A DNA stretch of 64,000 nucleotides. It comes from Sphagnum compactum. Its lineage: Eukaryota; Bryophyta; Sphagnopsida; Sphagnales. Positions within the stretch are counted from its first letter, which is position 1, and each line of letters begins with the position of its first letter. The stretch is from assembly GCA_965153455.1 (NCBI GenBank), contig OZ234493.1:7802213-7866212 (forward strand), given 5' to 3'. The notes below the pieces were generated by a model. That model made no database searches, was not told where the DNA came from, and saw nothing but the letters and a program-made list of their open reading frames with translations. This document shows, piece after piece, positions 13,169-25,862 of this stretch. A program made the position numbers and the translations under genes.

Positions 13169-16100
13169 TGAAAAAAATTTAAACCCATTTACAAGTCCTT
13201 TTATTGTTTAAAAACAAGCATTATAGTGTTTAATGAGTATTTTTGTTAATTTTTTATTCATTGAACTAATCTCAAATTAATTCACATGTTTCTTTGATAT
13301 ATTAAAAATAAAACTATATAAATAAATCTTACAATTTTAACATCATATTAAATTACAACTTTAAAACATGAAAAAACCAAGTAAGCATTACATTTACTAT
13401 GGAACATGTTATTGTGATTGCACCTTCAATGTTTCTACTCTCAAGTTTTTGTGTGATAACTACAATATTCATGGTTCTGTGGGTCTCCCATTATCATACT
13501 TTGGGATATTAAAATTTAAGATCCATTGTTTCTTCATTGTTCAAGTTCCAAATTCATAATAGATCACTTAAATGTTTAAAAAATTGGCCAAACTTTTTTT
13601 GTGTAACAAGTTTGAAAACCAAGTTTGGGTCTAATTTGTGAATTTGTGTGGAACTTTTTATGACCAATATGGTTAAATATGCTTGAAATTAAATGATTTT
13701 CAATGAAAAATATGTTGTTTAGTAGTTTGGGTTTAATTAAATTAATTTTTTAAGTGGAAGGATTGAGGTTCATGATTATAAGTTTGACATACTTAGATTC
13801 ATATAATATCCCACATCCCTTGAAGTTCCTCGAATTCATCTTACAGTAGATTCATCCATTGTAAATCAACTTCTTTATATTTGCAACCATTGTGTAATTT
13901 TTCAGAAAAAAAATTGAATGTTTTATACACAAGTTGAAATGATGCATGCCACCATAATAAAATGCTATTAGTGGCATGTGATCACAAAACCATAATTATA
14001 AAAACTTCGGAGATGTTCTTTAATTACCCTTCAACTAAGGTAAAAGGGTGAGAGCTTTTAAATGTTAAGATGACATGATTTGTTTCAAAACACTTAAAAA
14101 AACAATTCAACTTCACAAATAGACAAAACTTGGCTTGCAATTGTTGTGTAATATGAACCAAAATTGGGTTAAAAAAATTTCACAATTTTATAAGGATTGA
14201 GGCAATTGTGAAAGGGTCAATTATTCCCTTGCATAATATATTTTGTAGCTCTTGATGGGCTCCTCATTGAAATAAAAAACTTTTAAAATTCCAAAACTTC
14301 TTAAAGTTGTTATTTTGAATTAAGAAAACTTCATGTACATAGTTTTGGAACCTCATGATTTGTAGGGAATGCAATCAATTGGCACATATGACATCATTTT
14401 CTTATTGTTATTGTTGAGATTGTCCTATTGCCATGTCAAAATTTTGATTTGGACATTATTTCCTTTCTTAAATTTTCCTTTTAAATAGTCGAAACTTGAA
14501 ATGTATAGTCAAATAATAAACATAAATTTCAAAAACACCCAAACAATCAATTTTGACCATGATGATAGGAACAACACAAATGTTACAAAAGTAACATTGG
14601 AAAGGATCATTGCATGAAATGGCAAGGTTGTGGATTCCATAATGTTATCATTAAAAATTAAAATATTACATGTACAAGGGGCCATAAGAAAATGAGAATT
14701 TCAATTTCAATTTTTTTTCTTATGCTTATGTAATCTAAATGTTATGATTTTAGTTGGGGCTTTAAGAATGATAAGTTTTTTCCCAAGTTGAATTTATCAA
14801 GATGAAAATTTGACAAGAGGTTTAATGAATTAAAAGAAAGGTTAATGCATGAAATAAACTAAAGGGAATGAGACTTTGACCCAATCAAAGTGGGATATGT
14901 GTGAGAATCAATGGAAAGTCTCTCTTAAGATTCTCAAGTTGCATTCTCACTTTAGAAGTTGGGATTTTCAAAAAACTTCAAATGTTGAAATCGCATTTGA
15001 GGGATCATTGACATTATCCAAATTAAATTGTCTTCCTATCATTTGGAAGATATCAATAAGAGTAATATGATATTGGCTTGTATATTCAAAAAGGTGATTT
15101 TTCAATAGTTATTCAAATAACTAATAAACAACTTGCCAAAAGTGTCCCTATGTGTCCCATGTGTTTGGAATGCCATTTGGGAAAGCAAATCATGGTCAAA
15201 TTGAAAGTTTAACATTAACACACATATCACAACAAGTATAACACATTATAATAGGCATATCTTGATGGACATAACTTGGTGTGTCTACTCTTTGCATCCA
15301 AAATCAAATTGTAATCAATAGTGTGCCTAATACATATGGTATTTATCATTAGATACACCTCATTATTGTTATCTAATATTCCTTTGATTTTTTGAATGTA
15401 CATAATTTTATGATAAATTATAATAATCTTTAATTTTAAATATTTGGCAATGAAGGACAACATGAGGTCCACTAATTTTGAATTAATCCTTGAATGGAAT
15501 TAAAGGACTAAAGTTTGAATTTGATGCAAATTAGTTCATTATTCATTTAGTTTTACCAATTGTTATATTACAACTTTAACCTTGGGTTTGCAACCAAAGT
15601 TAAGCTAGGACAAAGGGAAATGCTATATGAATAATGAAATGAAATAATAGATTGCACCAAATGAAATAAAACACATGAGCTTTTGAACAAAATGTGAAAT
15701 GTGTGGGTGTCAAAAAGAATCATTCCAAAGATCCCTTATTTGCATTCCCACTTTCAAAATTATAACTTCCAATGAATCTTAAATGTTTATAATGATGTTT
15801 AGGAAACATGTCCAAATTTTGATTAAGTTTGGTGTTAGTGAAAATTTATGTCAATGAAGGTTGCAAGGTGGTGGGCTTGGGTACCTAAAAAAACTCCTTT
15901 TTTTTCTCCTCGAAAATAATAAGGGTTTGAAAAGTTGGGACATAAATTGCTAAAAAAGAGTTTCATTGAATGATTAAAGTGAGTGTGAACATAATAACAT
16001 GAACCACATGTTTCCATTCAAAACTTTAAAATAGTTAAAATAGTTGATGTGACAAATTGGGATTACTTGCATTCCTTGAATTCTAAGCACAAATAATAAT

Positions 16101-18484
16101 GATTACACTATTTTAAAAGTGACATATTTGGGCAATTATACTCATTACATCCATTTCAAATTTATCCAAACATCACAACGATATATTGAATTCATTGTTG
16201 TGTCTATACATCACACATTTTCAACAATAATTATATTTATCATTAAAAACCATGCAAAAATAAGTTATTGATCTATTCATTGCATTGGACTATGTCTGCA
16301 TCAATGTTGGCCAAATCTAGTTTTTAATTTAAGTTTTGATACCCCATTTGACAATTCTAAGTGGGGGCAAACTTGTCACAAGGCCAACCTTGGGTGAGTA
16401 ATATGCTTAAACTCGAGAAAACTTGAGATTAGATAAATCCAACACAAACTTTGACTTGATGAATCTTGAGGTTCTTTTGCAAGTGTTGGGTCTTAGTTGT
16501 AGATAAAGGTTATGTAGGTAGGGTTTAGGTCTAAATTTAAAACTACAATTGGCCAATTCATGTATTGCCACTTTGTGCACCTTCTTCCACATTAAATAAA
16601 TAATCCATGCCTTAAACATCATGAACTTATTTATTCACTCATGATTTTGAATCTTTCCATAAAATCTAAAATTTCTTCCCTTGCAAAGTTAGCTATCAAC
16701 TTTGACATCAAACTATCACTTCAACCATCATTCCTTCCATTCAAAATTTAGTACTACAATCACTAAACATTGCAAGTGGGAAAAAAAATGATAAAAAAAA
16801 TGTAAGCACCCATAACCTAATCATCCAACCTTAAAGTTTGATATTTTATTTTCAAGCCAATCTATCTATGAAAATGACGATATGTCTTATGTCAATTGGC
16901 AACTTTTTTTTTTCCTTCTTTTTTCAACAATGACATGTTTCAATTGCCAATTGACATTGTTTTTGGGTTAGTTTTTTATTTTGGGCGCCAGGATAGGGAA
17001 TGGGGATGGGGGTGGGACTTCCTTTGTCCATTGTTACCATATGCCAAAAAAAGGCTTAAAGCCAAACATACATCAAACTCATAATTAACAAGCCTTATAA
17101 AGCCCATAATCAAAAACCCAAGAATTGGCAATCTAAAAAAATTGATCCCAACCTTGGAACTGACAAGTTTTAGTTCAACTGAAAATATTCCTTAAGACTA
17201 ATGAATCATCCATTTAATTTTTTTAAAAAAGTTTACTTAATTTTATTATGTTAAGCTTTATATTAAAAAATATCCAAAAATATGTCATTAAAAAATATTT
17301 TCAAATTGTGCTTTTAGTGTCAAACTATTTTAAGTTGCTTTTATGCAACTTTTAAGTTGTGGTTACAAGAGGTTAAAAGTTTTTTTACGTATTTTTCACT
17401 CATTATATTAATTCCAAATTTTTATGACATGTACATAGTGTATTCACAATAAAATTTTATAAAAAATTATTCTATTTATTATTTTTATTTATTTTTAGAA
17501 TCCAAAATTCAAAAAATAAAATAGTGGTTACAACTGCTTTTGGTAGATGTTAGTATGACTGTACCCATGATAAATCCCCAATATCATTTTTCAATTATGA
17601 GCACCTTAACCCATCTTATAAGAATTCGTCGCTTGCAAATAACCATGTTTAAATATTTTTTAACTACCTCATGAAACATGACCAATATTTTGTCATCAAT
17701 AGTCATTTTCATACTTTAGAAAGTGCCATTGAACACATCACATTTTTTGTACCCTTCCTATTTGGAATGATGTTTATGAATTCAACTCCCTTTTTGTTAC
17801 TAACAAGGATTGTTTACTTGAACCTTTGTGGGATGAAAATAGTGCAATGAATGTAATTAAAATGAAGACCTAATGAAAAGTGAATCAAGGTGTCGAATGC
17901 ACAAAAACAACAAGAAAATGGTTAATTGATCATTTTTCTTTTTGTTTTGTGGATGTGGGTGTTTAGAGTTGTTTGTTGCAACTTAATTGCCTCAAAAGGT
18001 TTGTCATGTGTGTTTGCATAATGGAAATCCAAATGGTGGATTAACTAGAATTTTAAAATTTTTTCAATGATGGTGGGTGTGACGGAAATATTTGGACAAC
18101 TAATATGAAGATGGCTTGTGCATGGGGGTAAAGCTTGAGCTTGGAGTTTTGAGCTTGTAGCTCAAAATTTAATGTGATTTTAATTCACCTACACAAATGA
18201 ATGTGTCCATAAATGAATGATTTCATATGGATGAATGTCATTTTTTTGCATGGATGAATTTCATTTATGAGTTGGATTAAATAAATAAATCATTGGATGA
18301 AATTCATTCATGATTGAAAGATAAATTAATTAAAATTTATTTATATCCATCTTTATTTATTTTTTGAGTATTAATATTTAATTTTGAATGTCATTTCATA
18401 ATGATGGATAATATAACTATAGGGAAAAATATGATGATGGGACCAAAATTGATAAAAAAAATTTGTTTATAAAATCATTTAATG

Positions 18485-18870
18485 CCCCCCACCCCCCTTA
18501 TTGTTGTCAACAACATTATATATGTATTTTGTGAAAAATTAAACCAACCTTGAAAAGTAAATTATTAAAAACAACCTCATTGTCATTTATGATAGTAGGC
18601 TCTTTGAAGGAAGCTAATTAAGGTGCATGAAAATATATTTTATTTTATTTCAAAAACCCATTGTCATTGAGTTTTAAAATATGTAAAGCATTCAAAACCC
18701 ATTGTTATTAACAACACTAATTAGATTTGATGAAAATTGTGGCACCTTCAAAGAAGAATGAAAAAAAATTCAGCCCCCATTGTTGTCCATGATGCTTATA
18801 AATAGGTTTGAAGGAACTTGTGGCACCTTTGGAGGAAAATAAAACCCATTGTCATCAATGACATTACGTT
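18485..18870 (+). repeat. Degenerate tandem array with CCCATTGT units
   Basis: Five or six imperfect units of roughly 40-90 bp each begin with a form of CCCATTGTCATCAATGACA. Two continue with TTTGAAGGAA or TTTGATGAAA and TTGTGGCACCTT. The units are too diverged to give an exact period. Confidence 0.4.
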
Positions 18871-19519
18871 AATTGGCCCAAGAAAGAAAATAAATGAATT
18901 CTTAATTTTAAAAGCAATGATGGGTGAATGTTAGCATAATAATAGTAAAATAATTAAAACATATTGAAAATAATAACATTTTGAATCATAGCCATCAAAT
19001 ATGTATATAATGGAATTTACATTATATTCTTCAACAAATGTTATATCACATAGAATTAAATTGTGTTTCATGAAGCTCTAGTTAATTAAAACTATGGGAA
19101 AAAAAAGTTTCATTGATAAGAACTTAATGATAAAATAAAAGATCTGGTCATAATTTTGATGGAAGTTTTATATATTAAAAACATGTAAATTCAATTTTTT
19201 TTTCATCCATACATTAGATGGATGAAAAAAATCATTCATTCCCATGTTTGCTTCTAAGTTACCTATATAACATTCATTTCGTCATTAAATTCTTGAGTTT
19301 TATTTGCATGTGTATAGGGGAAAAAACATTTACCATCCTAAGTTCCAACTCTAGGCTTTAGGTTCAAGCTTTAGGCTCATGCACCAATTTGCCTCCAACT
19401 AATTTTGTGGAGAAGTGGATGATGCAAATGCATAAGAAGGTGAATTCTATGGAAGCTAAACACTTTCCTTTAGAATGCCCATAGCCATAGATGGTGTAGC
19501 TTCTAACTCCAATATATAT

Positions 19520-20000
19520 TTCATTGTGTACTAGAGTTAGAGACTAGGAGTTGTAGTAGACCTAAGAATATGAATAAATTACATAGAAGTGGTGGAAATG
19601 ATGAAGATCCATAGGGGACAATTAGGGCTAGCTTGAAGGAAGCATCAATTTGTGAATTGTGAAAGGTTGATGGGGAAGTTACATCTGAAAAACTGAAATT
19701 CAATAGTTTGGGAACTCCAAGGATAGAATGTTTGTAGTCTTCTAAGGATGGAAATTGAAAAAATTTATATTGGATTCCGACATTCATCTCATCCTTATCA
19801 AAATGTTTGAATGGAATTGTGGGAATTGTTGTTGGGTGATAATATGCCAAAATTAATGCTAAGTGTGACCATGATAGCCTACAAAGAATAGATTGGAGAG
19901 ATATGATCCACCATTTTTATGATTATTATATATTGAGAAATATAGTTTAAATGGATAGTTTGGAATCCCAAGTTGGTCCCAATTTGTAAACTCCATAGGA
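19520..20000. repeat. Dispersed repeat, related to 63100-63560
   Basis: This segment aligns in the same orientation with 63100-63560. Shared landmarks in order are GAGTTAGAGA, TGGAAATxxTGGAAxTGATGA (one gap or substitution each), TGGGAA, a stretch ending in AATGGAATTGTGGGA or its counterpart, GATAGCCTACAAAGAATA or its counterpart, and TTATCCACCATTTT or its counterpart. A minus-strand frame of 109 codons crosses it but resembles nothing I recognise. Confidence 0.5.
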
Positions 20001-21210
20001 AACAAAGTTTAACAAGGGTTGATTATGTGAAGTTTTTGGGTTGGTTAAGAAACATAATTGTTCACGGTAGGAATACAGGATTACCAAAGAGTTGATAAAT
20101 GTTTGTAAGCAATTAAAGAAATTTAGATAGCATCATTTTTTATTTATTTTTGGTTACACCTTGACTATGTGATTTCAAAATTTGAATCATACCCAAGCAT
20201 CAAAACTTTGAAAAACAAATTACTCAAAGATTTTTTCATTGCAACCCTTCAATTCCTAAATCAACACCCATGCATGGCCATCCATAGGCCATCTCATTGA
20301 AATCTTTTGAGTTTTAGGACTTGTGATGGTGCATATATCATGTATATTGCCAAATCCATATGTAATGTAAAGTTATGGTGAAATTTTGTTGTATTTTTTC
20401 CATGTACGATTAGCGCATTATGATTTTAAGCTAGGTGCCAAGAATGGGTGTTTGCAATGGTTCTATGTGCACACTTATAGTTGAGTTTTTAGCATTGCAA
20501 AACATGTTTAAATTTGAAATTCAAGATTTGTTCAACCTTCATCTCCAAGAGTGATACAACGTACCAGCAATTTGACTTGCTGAATTTAATACAAAATGCA
20601 TAATGCTAGTAAAATGGTTTCTGATCTAATACATGTTGTCAATAGATCAAAATGTTGAATCCAAATGAAAACTATTGGATTTCCATCAAATTCCTACATT
20701 ATCATGATACTTGAATGGAATTTGCATTATGCATAATTCACTTGCTTTATTATAAAAATACCATTATTTCAAAATAATATTTTTAAAAATATAATAAACA
20801 TCCATAAATATAAATATGGTTCACAAAAAAATTTGATAGATTTTCTGAAAATATAAGACTTTAAATTTTTTTTTAAATGTTATTTTCATTCATTAAATGA
20901 ACTTTCCAGTTGACAAAATTTACCATATTATTTATTGCTAAATAAATATGAGTATTAATATTCATTTCACTTGTAAATAATAACAAAATGATAATTTTTA
21001 AAGTGGGCCAAGGTGAACCAACACCCACATTAGTACCTTCACCTTCTTGAATGAAGCATTTTAGTGGCCATATTCAACCCAAAAGATGTTAAATTTGAAC
21101 TGAAATTTTTTGATTTAATCTTGGGATGAGATATTCACCATAGTTAGAAGCAACTTAAACTAGTTGTGTTTGCCCCATACATGTTTGGTAAAAGCTAAAA
21201 GGGTCCTAAT

Positions 21211-21465
21211 TTTTTTAAGTGTACCAAAATCTTGTCATAGCATCGTCCGTTGCTGTCTTTTTTACTTAGTCATTTTTTACCATATAAATACACATTTACG
21301 GATGATTATGATGAAATTTAAAATTGTAATGGTCTAAAATATAATCTTTTAAAATTTTTTGACAACTTTTGACTCATTATTTTTTATGGGGATAAAAATA
21401 TAAGGTAAAAAGGACTACATTTAGGACTAGGCCCTTTTCATCCTTTGTGGTACACCTTAAAAAAA
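21211..21465 (+). mobile_element. MITE-like element, copy A
   Basis: The element is about 255 bp and non-coding, bounded by TTTTTTAAGTGTACCA and its inverted counterpart TGGTACACCTTAAAAAAA. Its body is closely related along its whole length to 47241-47499, sharing AAAATCTTGTCA, ATGATTATGATG and TTTTTTATGGGGAT. Terminal inverted repeats plus a second full-length copy of equal size are what a non-autonomous DNA transposon family shows. No target-site duplication can be assigned with confidence in the T/A-rich flanks, so the superfamily is unknown. Confidence 0.7.
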
Positions 21466-21930
21466 TTTCACCCAAAATCATACATTCATGTTTACTATCT
21501 TAGAGAAATAATGAAATTTTATAACATAAAAAACAACAACAATATAAACAAATTAATTAATCAAAAAAATAATTTCATTATAATTTTGTTATTAAATCTT
21601 CGTCAAAGCCTTATTGAAGTTTTAAAAATAACATCAAATTGATTAAAACCATTCATATGTCAAAAACGAATTTTGTATTAAAATTTTAATTAAAATTTAA
21701 ATCAATGTGTTTTATTTTAATCAATTCTTGCATAATCTTTCAAATCAATTTTCTGAAAATTTTATTTTAATATGATTTAAAGGAATTGAAGCTAATTATT
21801 TATATGTTTATACAAACAAACTTATGAACTAGAGAAAGATCATGTTATATAACTCCTGATCCTCCCGCAGCACAATTTGGAAAAGAATTATGCAGAGAAT
21901 TGGAACATAAGATCTAATTAGAACAAAGAT

Positions 21931-22208
21931 TGCAAGTCCTTGCTGCAAGCAGATGATCTCCACCAACTAGCAGTGATTGATTGCAAGTTGTTGCAAGCAG
22001 ATGATCTGCACTAGCAGTGACCGATTGCAAAGTTCTTGCAAGCAGATGATCTGCACTAGAAGTGACTGATTGCAAGTTCCTGCAAGCAGATGATCTGCAT
22101 TAGCAGTGACTGATTGCAAGTCCTTGCTGCAAGCAGATCATCTGCACTAGCAGTGACTGAATCGCAAGTTCTTGCAAGCAGATGATCTGCAGGCACTAGC
22201 AGTGACTA
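21931..22208 (-). repeat. Six-copy palindrome-bearing tandem array downstream of APX
   Basis: Six units of 43-51 bp start at 21931, 21982, 22025, 22071, 22115 and 22163. Each has the form TGCAAGTTCTTGCAAGCAG, then a GATGATCTGC core, then CACTAGCAGTGACTGAT. Four of the six carry the exact palindrome GCAGATGATCTGC; one has GCAGATCATCTGC and one is altered to GATCTC. The array begins about 147 bp beyond the APX stop codon, so it may be transcribed as part of that 3' UTR, where every unit could fold into a small stem. Confidence 0.85.
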
Positions 22209-22354
22209 TTATAATTATAACTAAGTGGCATCTGATAGAAAAAAGATATGCACGTACGATCTTCCAATTTTAGGATGATGTAGTAGTAGCTGAGCAATAG
22301 TTGCAAATGATGTTGAATAAACTGTATTCCTTGTATTATATTGTAGCTTGTGAA

Positions 22355-23155
22355 CTAGTACTGATCCTCTGCATCTGCAAAGCCAAGCTCGGACAGTTTC
22401 AAATGGGAGACGGTGTAATCCTGGAAAAACTTCTCTTCATCTGCAGCATACAGCTCCACTATCTCGAGTGTCACAGGATCCTCAAGAAGTGCTTCATCGC
22501 TAGGAAGCAGAATGAGTCCTGATGCGTACTCGTCGGCCTGATCTGATCTTTCAGCAGTAGCAGTTCGCAGCAGCTCCTTGAAATAAGAGTTGTCGAACTG
22601 GAGTGGGTTGAATGTCCAGGCACCTTCAAAACCGGAGCGATCCTTGTGGCATCTACCCAGAGTGTGAGCGCCAGAGAGAGCCACAATATCTTGGTCAGTT
22701 AGACCCATCCCATCGACGAATACATCACGAAGATGGTTCAAGCCTTTGGTAGCATCAGGCAACCGACCTTCAACAGGAGAAGTGGTGGAATCTTTTCTTC
22801 CTGGATGGAAAGGGATTGTGGGTCCGCCGGTGACCTCTACCGCTACAACACCCGCAAGCTGGTACAAATCCGCGTACGACAGGATCGGGAACTGGTCCTT
22901 AATGGGCTGAAGAAGGTTCACAGCAATGTGAAGCCCGGCGTTAGCTCCATGAGCAAGCTCCTCTTTCTGTCTGATGCTACCGAAAGGACCTCCAGTTCTG
23001 GACTTACAATCGAAAGTACCAGCTCCATGCCATGCAAGACGAACGATGATGGGTGCACACTTCTTATCAGCAATCAAACTTCGGAGCTTCCTTCGAGCTT
23101 TCTCCACAGCAACGCCATACTCCTCACTCACTTGTGGGTACACCTTCATCCTCAT
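22355..23155 (-). CDS. APX: Ascorbate peroxidase, cytosolic type, intronless
   Basis: The product (266 residues from [18 protein letters not shown] at 23149 is also possible) is a class I haem peroxidase that reduces hydrogen peroxide with ascorbate. The distal site [11 protein letters not shown] gives Arg39, Trp42 and His43. The proximal site [12 protein letters not shown] gives His164, and FEGAWT gives Trp180; the Asp partner of the proximal His is in LLPSDEALL (Asp220). The ascorbate-site Arg is in KDRSGFEG. No signal or transit peptide and no C-terminal membrane anchor are seen, and the [12 protein letters not shown] end is typical of cytosolic forms. An insertion of about 11 residues (within [17 protein letters not shown]) precedes the Asp220 segment and makes it longer than the usual 250. 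The frame is unbroken, whereas plant APX genes normally have many introns, so a retrocopy that stayed open is likely. Tandem arrays lie on both sides. Confidence 0.92.
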   Translation of the reverse strand: MRMKVYPQVSEEYGVAVEKARRKLRSLIADKKCAPIIVRLAWHGAGTFDCKSRTGGPFGSIRQKEELAHGANAGLHIAVNLLQPIKDQFPILSYADLYQLAGVVAVEVTGGPTIPFHPGRKDSTTSPVEGRLPDATKGLNHLRDVFVDGMGLTDQDIVALSGAHTLGRCHKDRSGFEGAWTFNPLQFDNSYFKELLRTATAERSDQADEYASGLILLPSDEALLEDPVTLEIVELYAADEEKFFQDYTVSHLKLSELGFADAEDQY

Positions 23156-23180
23156 TTTTTTTTCTTTGTTTTTTCCTTCT

Positions 23181-23351
23181 CGCTTCCTGATCAATCTCAG
23201 ACAAATTCTTGTGTGTACGACTACACAAGAAGATCTCGCTTCCTGATCAATTTCAGACAGATTCTTGTGTGTACAACTACACAAGAAGATATCGCTTCCT
23301 GATCAATCTCAGACAGATTCTTGTGTGTACAACTACTACACAAGAAGATCA
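23181..23351 (-). repeat. Three-copy 56-bp tandem repeat just upstream of APX
   Basis: Three units start at 23181, 23237 and 23293 with CGCTTCCTGATCAATCTCAG (second copy TTTCAG) and contain TTCTTGTGTGTAC and CTACACAAGAAGAT. The third carries an extra ACT. On the gene strand they end about 25 bp before the APX start and so probably lie in its 5' UTR. Spurious frames through them encode copies of VVHTRICL-like peptides, which explains an apparent N-terminal extension of the APX frame. Confidence 0.85.
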
Positions 23352-24864
23352 GATTGTGCAAGAACAACAATTCTAACACCCAAGAAAAACCGCCCTTGCA
23401 CACTTCTCCTCCTCTCTACTGTGTGTGTCTGTGTACTGTATTCTGGAACCCAGTAGGAAATCTGGTTATTTTGGATTCTTTTTGGGTTGAAATCTGGCTA
23501 TTAGAAAATCTCAAAAAAACCACACATTTTTTTTAGCCATTTTGAAAAATAATTTAGCCAACAACTGGCTAACTGTAGCCAGGGAAAGAAAAAGCCCTGC
23601 TGCTGACCATCACTGGGGTTGCTGTGACTATTTCTTCACACCCAACAAAGTGGTCGACAAGACAAGAAAGTAGGGCCTGAAAAAGCCTGGTCGGTCTCGC
23701 CACAAGAAGTGCACATGGCTATGGAATAAAACAAATAAATTTAATTTAATTAATTAAAAAAAAAACACCAATCCAGAAGGGAAAGGGAGGAACACAAAGA
23801 GAGGACCAATGTCCAAAACCAAGACAACACCCAAAACCAAAAATCCCTCTGACAGAGAGAAGAAGGACCAAACCAAAGTGGGGAATCTTTTAGTTTTAGG
23901 GTTTGGGTACAGTAGACCTAAACTACAAACCCCTCAAATTTTGTGGGTTATTTGTATACATTGGAGTTATCCGTAAAGTCAGGAAATTAGGGGCCGGGAA
24001 CAGCCAATTTTGACATAATAGGACATCAAACGCATAACTGGAAATGAAAATTTTACAAAACAAAATGACTGGAACCCATACTAGTGAAGCTTTGGTGATG
24101 GCAGCATGCGCGTGAAGGTGGTGACAGAAGACGAGAGACACAGAGAGAGTCAGAAAAAGCAAAATGTAAATGGCGGCCATTCCGTGAGTGAGCACCTCTG
24201 CTAGGAGCTTAGGCGATGGTATAGAGAAAGGAAAATCCTCAGAGGAAGTGAACGTGGACACTGGAGAGAAGTAGCAGAGAGATAGTAATACTATTGGTGT
24301 ATTCCTTCCAAAAGAAGAGAAAGGAATGGCAGGCTTATTGGGGGTCAAATATCCGCAGCAAAATATACGAGAGTTTTCCTTATGTCAGGATGTGGTCAAG
24401 GCTACTAGCAGCCAGGGAGCTATGGACGGTGCAATGCCATGTAAATCCTATGAGTTTTAAGTTAAGCGCGGCACTCTTGCAATGAATGAGTTCGCCATCT
24501 TTGACAAGCTCATGCAATGGTGGGAAAGTCTTTTGGGGGGGGTGGGGGGTGGTGTTGCTTGGGCTTTTGCTTCCTAGGGCTTTCATGGTTTTTTTTTTTT
24601 TTGAATGGCTCCCTTATTACATCCCCCATTGGTTCGAGATACCTTTTGTCCTCATTATTCTAGCCTTTACCCTTTACGTAGCCTCCTGAAGCATGTCAAA
24701 AGTGCTCACCTTCCTACTAACTTCGTTTCTCAGGCTAGTCAAGTTGTTTTAGCTTTGTAGATGTTTTCCCTTCTTGTGCTTCTCCATGGTTCTATTTCTC
24801 TTGATTCTTAGGGTTGGCTTCAAGTTCAATCTAGCTCCATTTTGGGCTATTTGAGTCTTGTTTC

Positions 24865-25375
24865 GTGTGTCTTCGTTTGTTTCATAAGATCCATCAAGCC
24901 ATCCAAGACGAGGTCAGGCAAGCTTTTCGCTTACCCCTTGATCGAATTGCTCGAAACCCAACGGACGAGTTAACATGGTTCCTTTTCTTTCTATTGTTCC
25001 ATTGGTGTTTATGTTATACTCAAGGAAGTTGTTCAGGTCAACGAAAGGTTTTTGCTTGCCTTAAGAGGTTTTTGGCTAGCGATTGGTCTTCTTTTCAAGA
25101 AGAGTCTTCACGTGCCTCATGTGCACCACGTTCTCACCCTTCATGGGAAGATTCTTCGACCACTTGTTTTTGTTGTTGTTTAGCTTTAGGGAAAACCGGT
25201 GAGTACAATCACGTTATTAAAACTCTCCAACCCATGATACCAACTATTTTTTTGGAGGACACCATTGTTGCCTTAAGCAAGCTGCACCCCCTTCCTTTAG
25301 ACCTTAACCCTCCATTTATTTTTCGCTTTCAGCCCAAACACCTTTTTATCCTGGATACGACTATGTTCGCCCAAT
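24865..25375 (+). pseudogene. Non-LTR retroelement protein, N-terminal remnant
   Basis: An open stretch encodes a decayed segment with QAIQDEVRQAF, then KVFACLKRFLASDW, then GKTGEYNHVIKTL and VALSKLHPLPLDLNPP. This order (a helical region, RFLxxxW, a basic repeat ending in GEYxxAxxxL, then LxxLHPxxxxPP) is how reverse transcriptase proteins of a non-LTR type widespread in plants begin, immediately before the polymerase domain. The polymerase domain is missing: the sequence switches abruptly at about 25376 to the leader of a gypsy element. The matching downstream part resumes at 30329 in the same orientation. The family assignment comes from motif memory, not from a search. Confidence 0.6.
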
Positions 25376-25824
25376 GGTCATATCTCCTTTGTTTAAGCTT
25401 TTTTGGGTCTGTAACTTTGTGATCTTATAGATCATATAGGAATATATGTGTGAGAAAAATTTCATGTCATTTGGACTTGTATTGAGAGAGATCCAAGCAT
25501 TTGAAGTTTCAAGTGCAGATCTGGTTTTTTGGTCATATCTCCTTTGTTTAAGCTTTTTTGGGTCTGTAACTTTGTGATCTTATAGATCATATAGGAATAT
25601 ATGTGTGAGAGAAATTTCATGTCATTTGGACTTGTATTGAGAGAGATCCAAGCATCTGAAGTTTCAAGTGCAGATCTGGTTTTTTGGTCATATCTCCTTT
25701 GTTTAAGTTTTTTTGGGTCTGTAACTTTGTGATCTTATAGATCATATAGGAATATATGTGTGAGAGAAATTTCATGTCATTTGGACTTGTATTGAGAGAG
25801 ATCCAAGCATCTAAAGTTTCAAGT
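25376..25824 (+). repeat. Three 155-bp tandem repeats in the gypsy leader
   Basis: Units start at 25376, 25531 and 25686, each beginning GGTCATATCTCCTTTGTTTA and containing TCTGTAACTTTGTGATCTTA and TTGGACTTGTATTGAGAGAG. They are nearly identical, so the amplification is recent relative to the spacer. They lie directly upstream of the gag start at 25863 and occupy the place of an untranslated leader; no LTR or primer-binding site is seen before them. Confidence 0.85.
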
Positions 25825-25862
25825 TTGAAGATTGAAAGCGCAAAAGTGTGAGAACTACCACC

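Larger units (their letters stand above)
2306..21210. other. Long AT-rich gene-free spacer
   Basis: About 19 kb contain no reading frame longer than about 110 codons and none that resembles a protein. The sequence is AT-rich with many homopolymer runs. What can be seen are diverged repeats, listed separately: modules at 5363-6570, a TAGG/CCTA tract at 7262-8385, one half of an inverted dispersed pair at 12998-13168, a degenerate array at 18485-18870 and a dispersed repeat at 19520-20000. The rest reads as old decayed mobile-element sequence without recognisable structure. Confidence 0.7.

Noticed and set aside
23156-23284. N-terminal extension of the APX frame by 43 residues
   Set aside because: The extension is encoded by the 56-bp tandem repeats and precedes a normal APX start; family members do not have it.
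23923-24348. Minus-strand 141-codon frame with hydrophobic stretches
   Set aside because: No recognisable domain; its leucine and phenylalanine richness follows from base composition and no splice or promoter support was seen.
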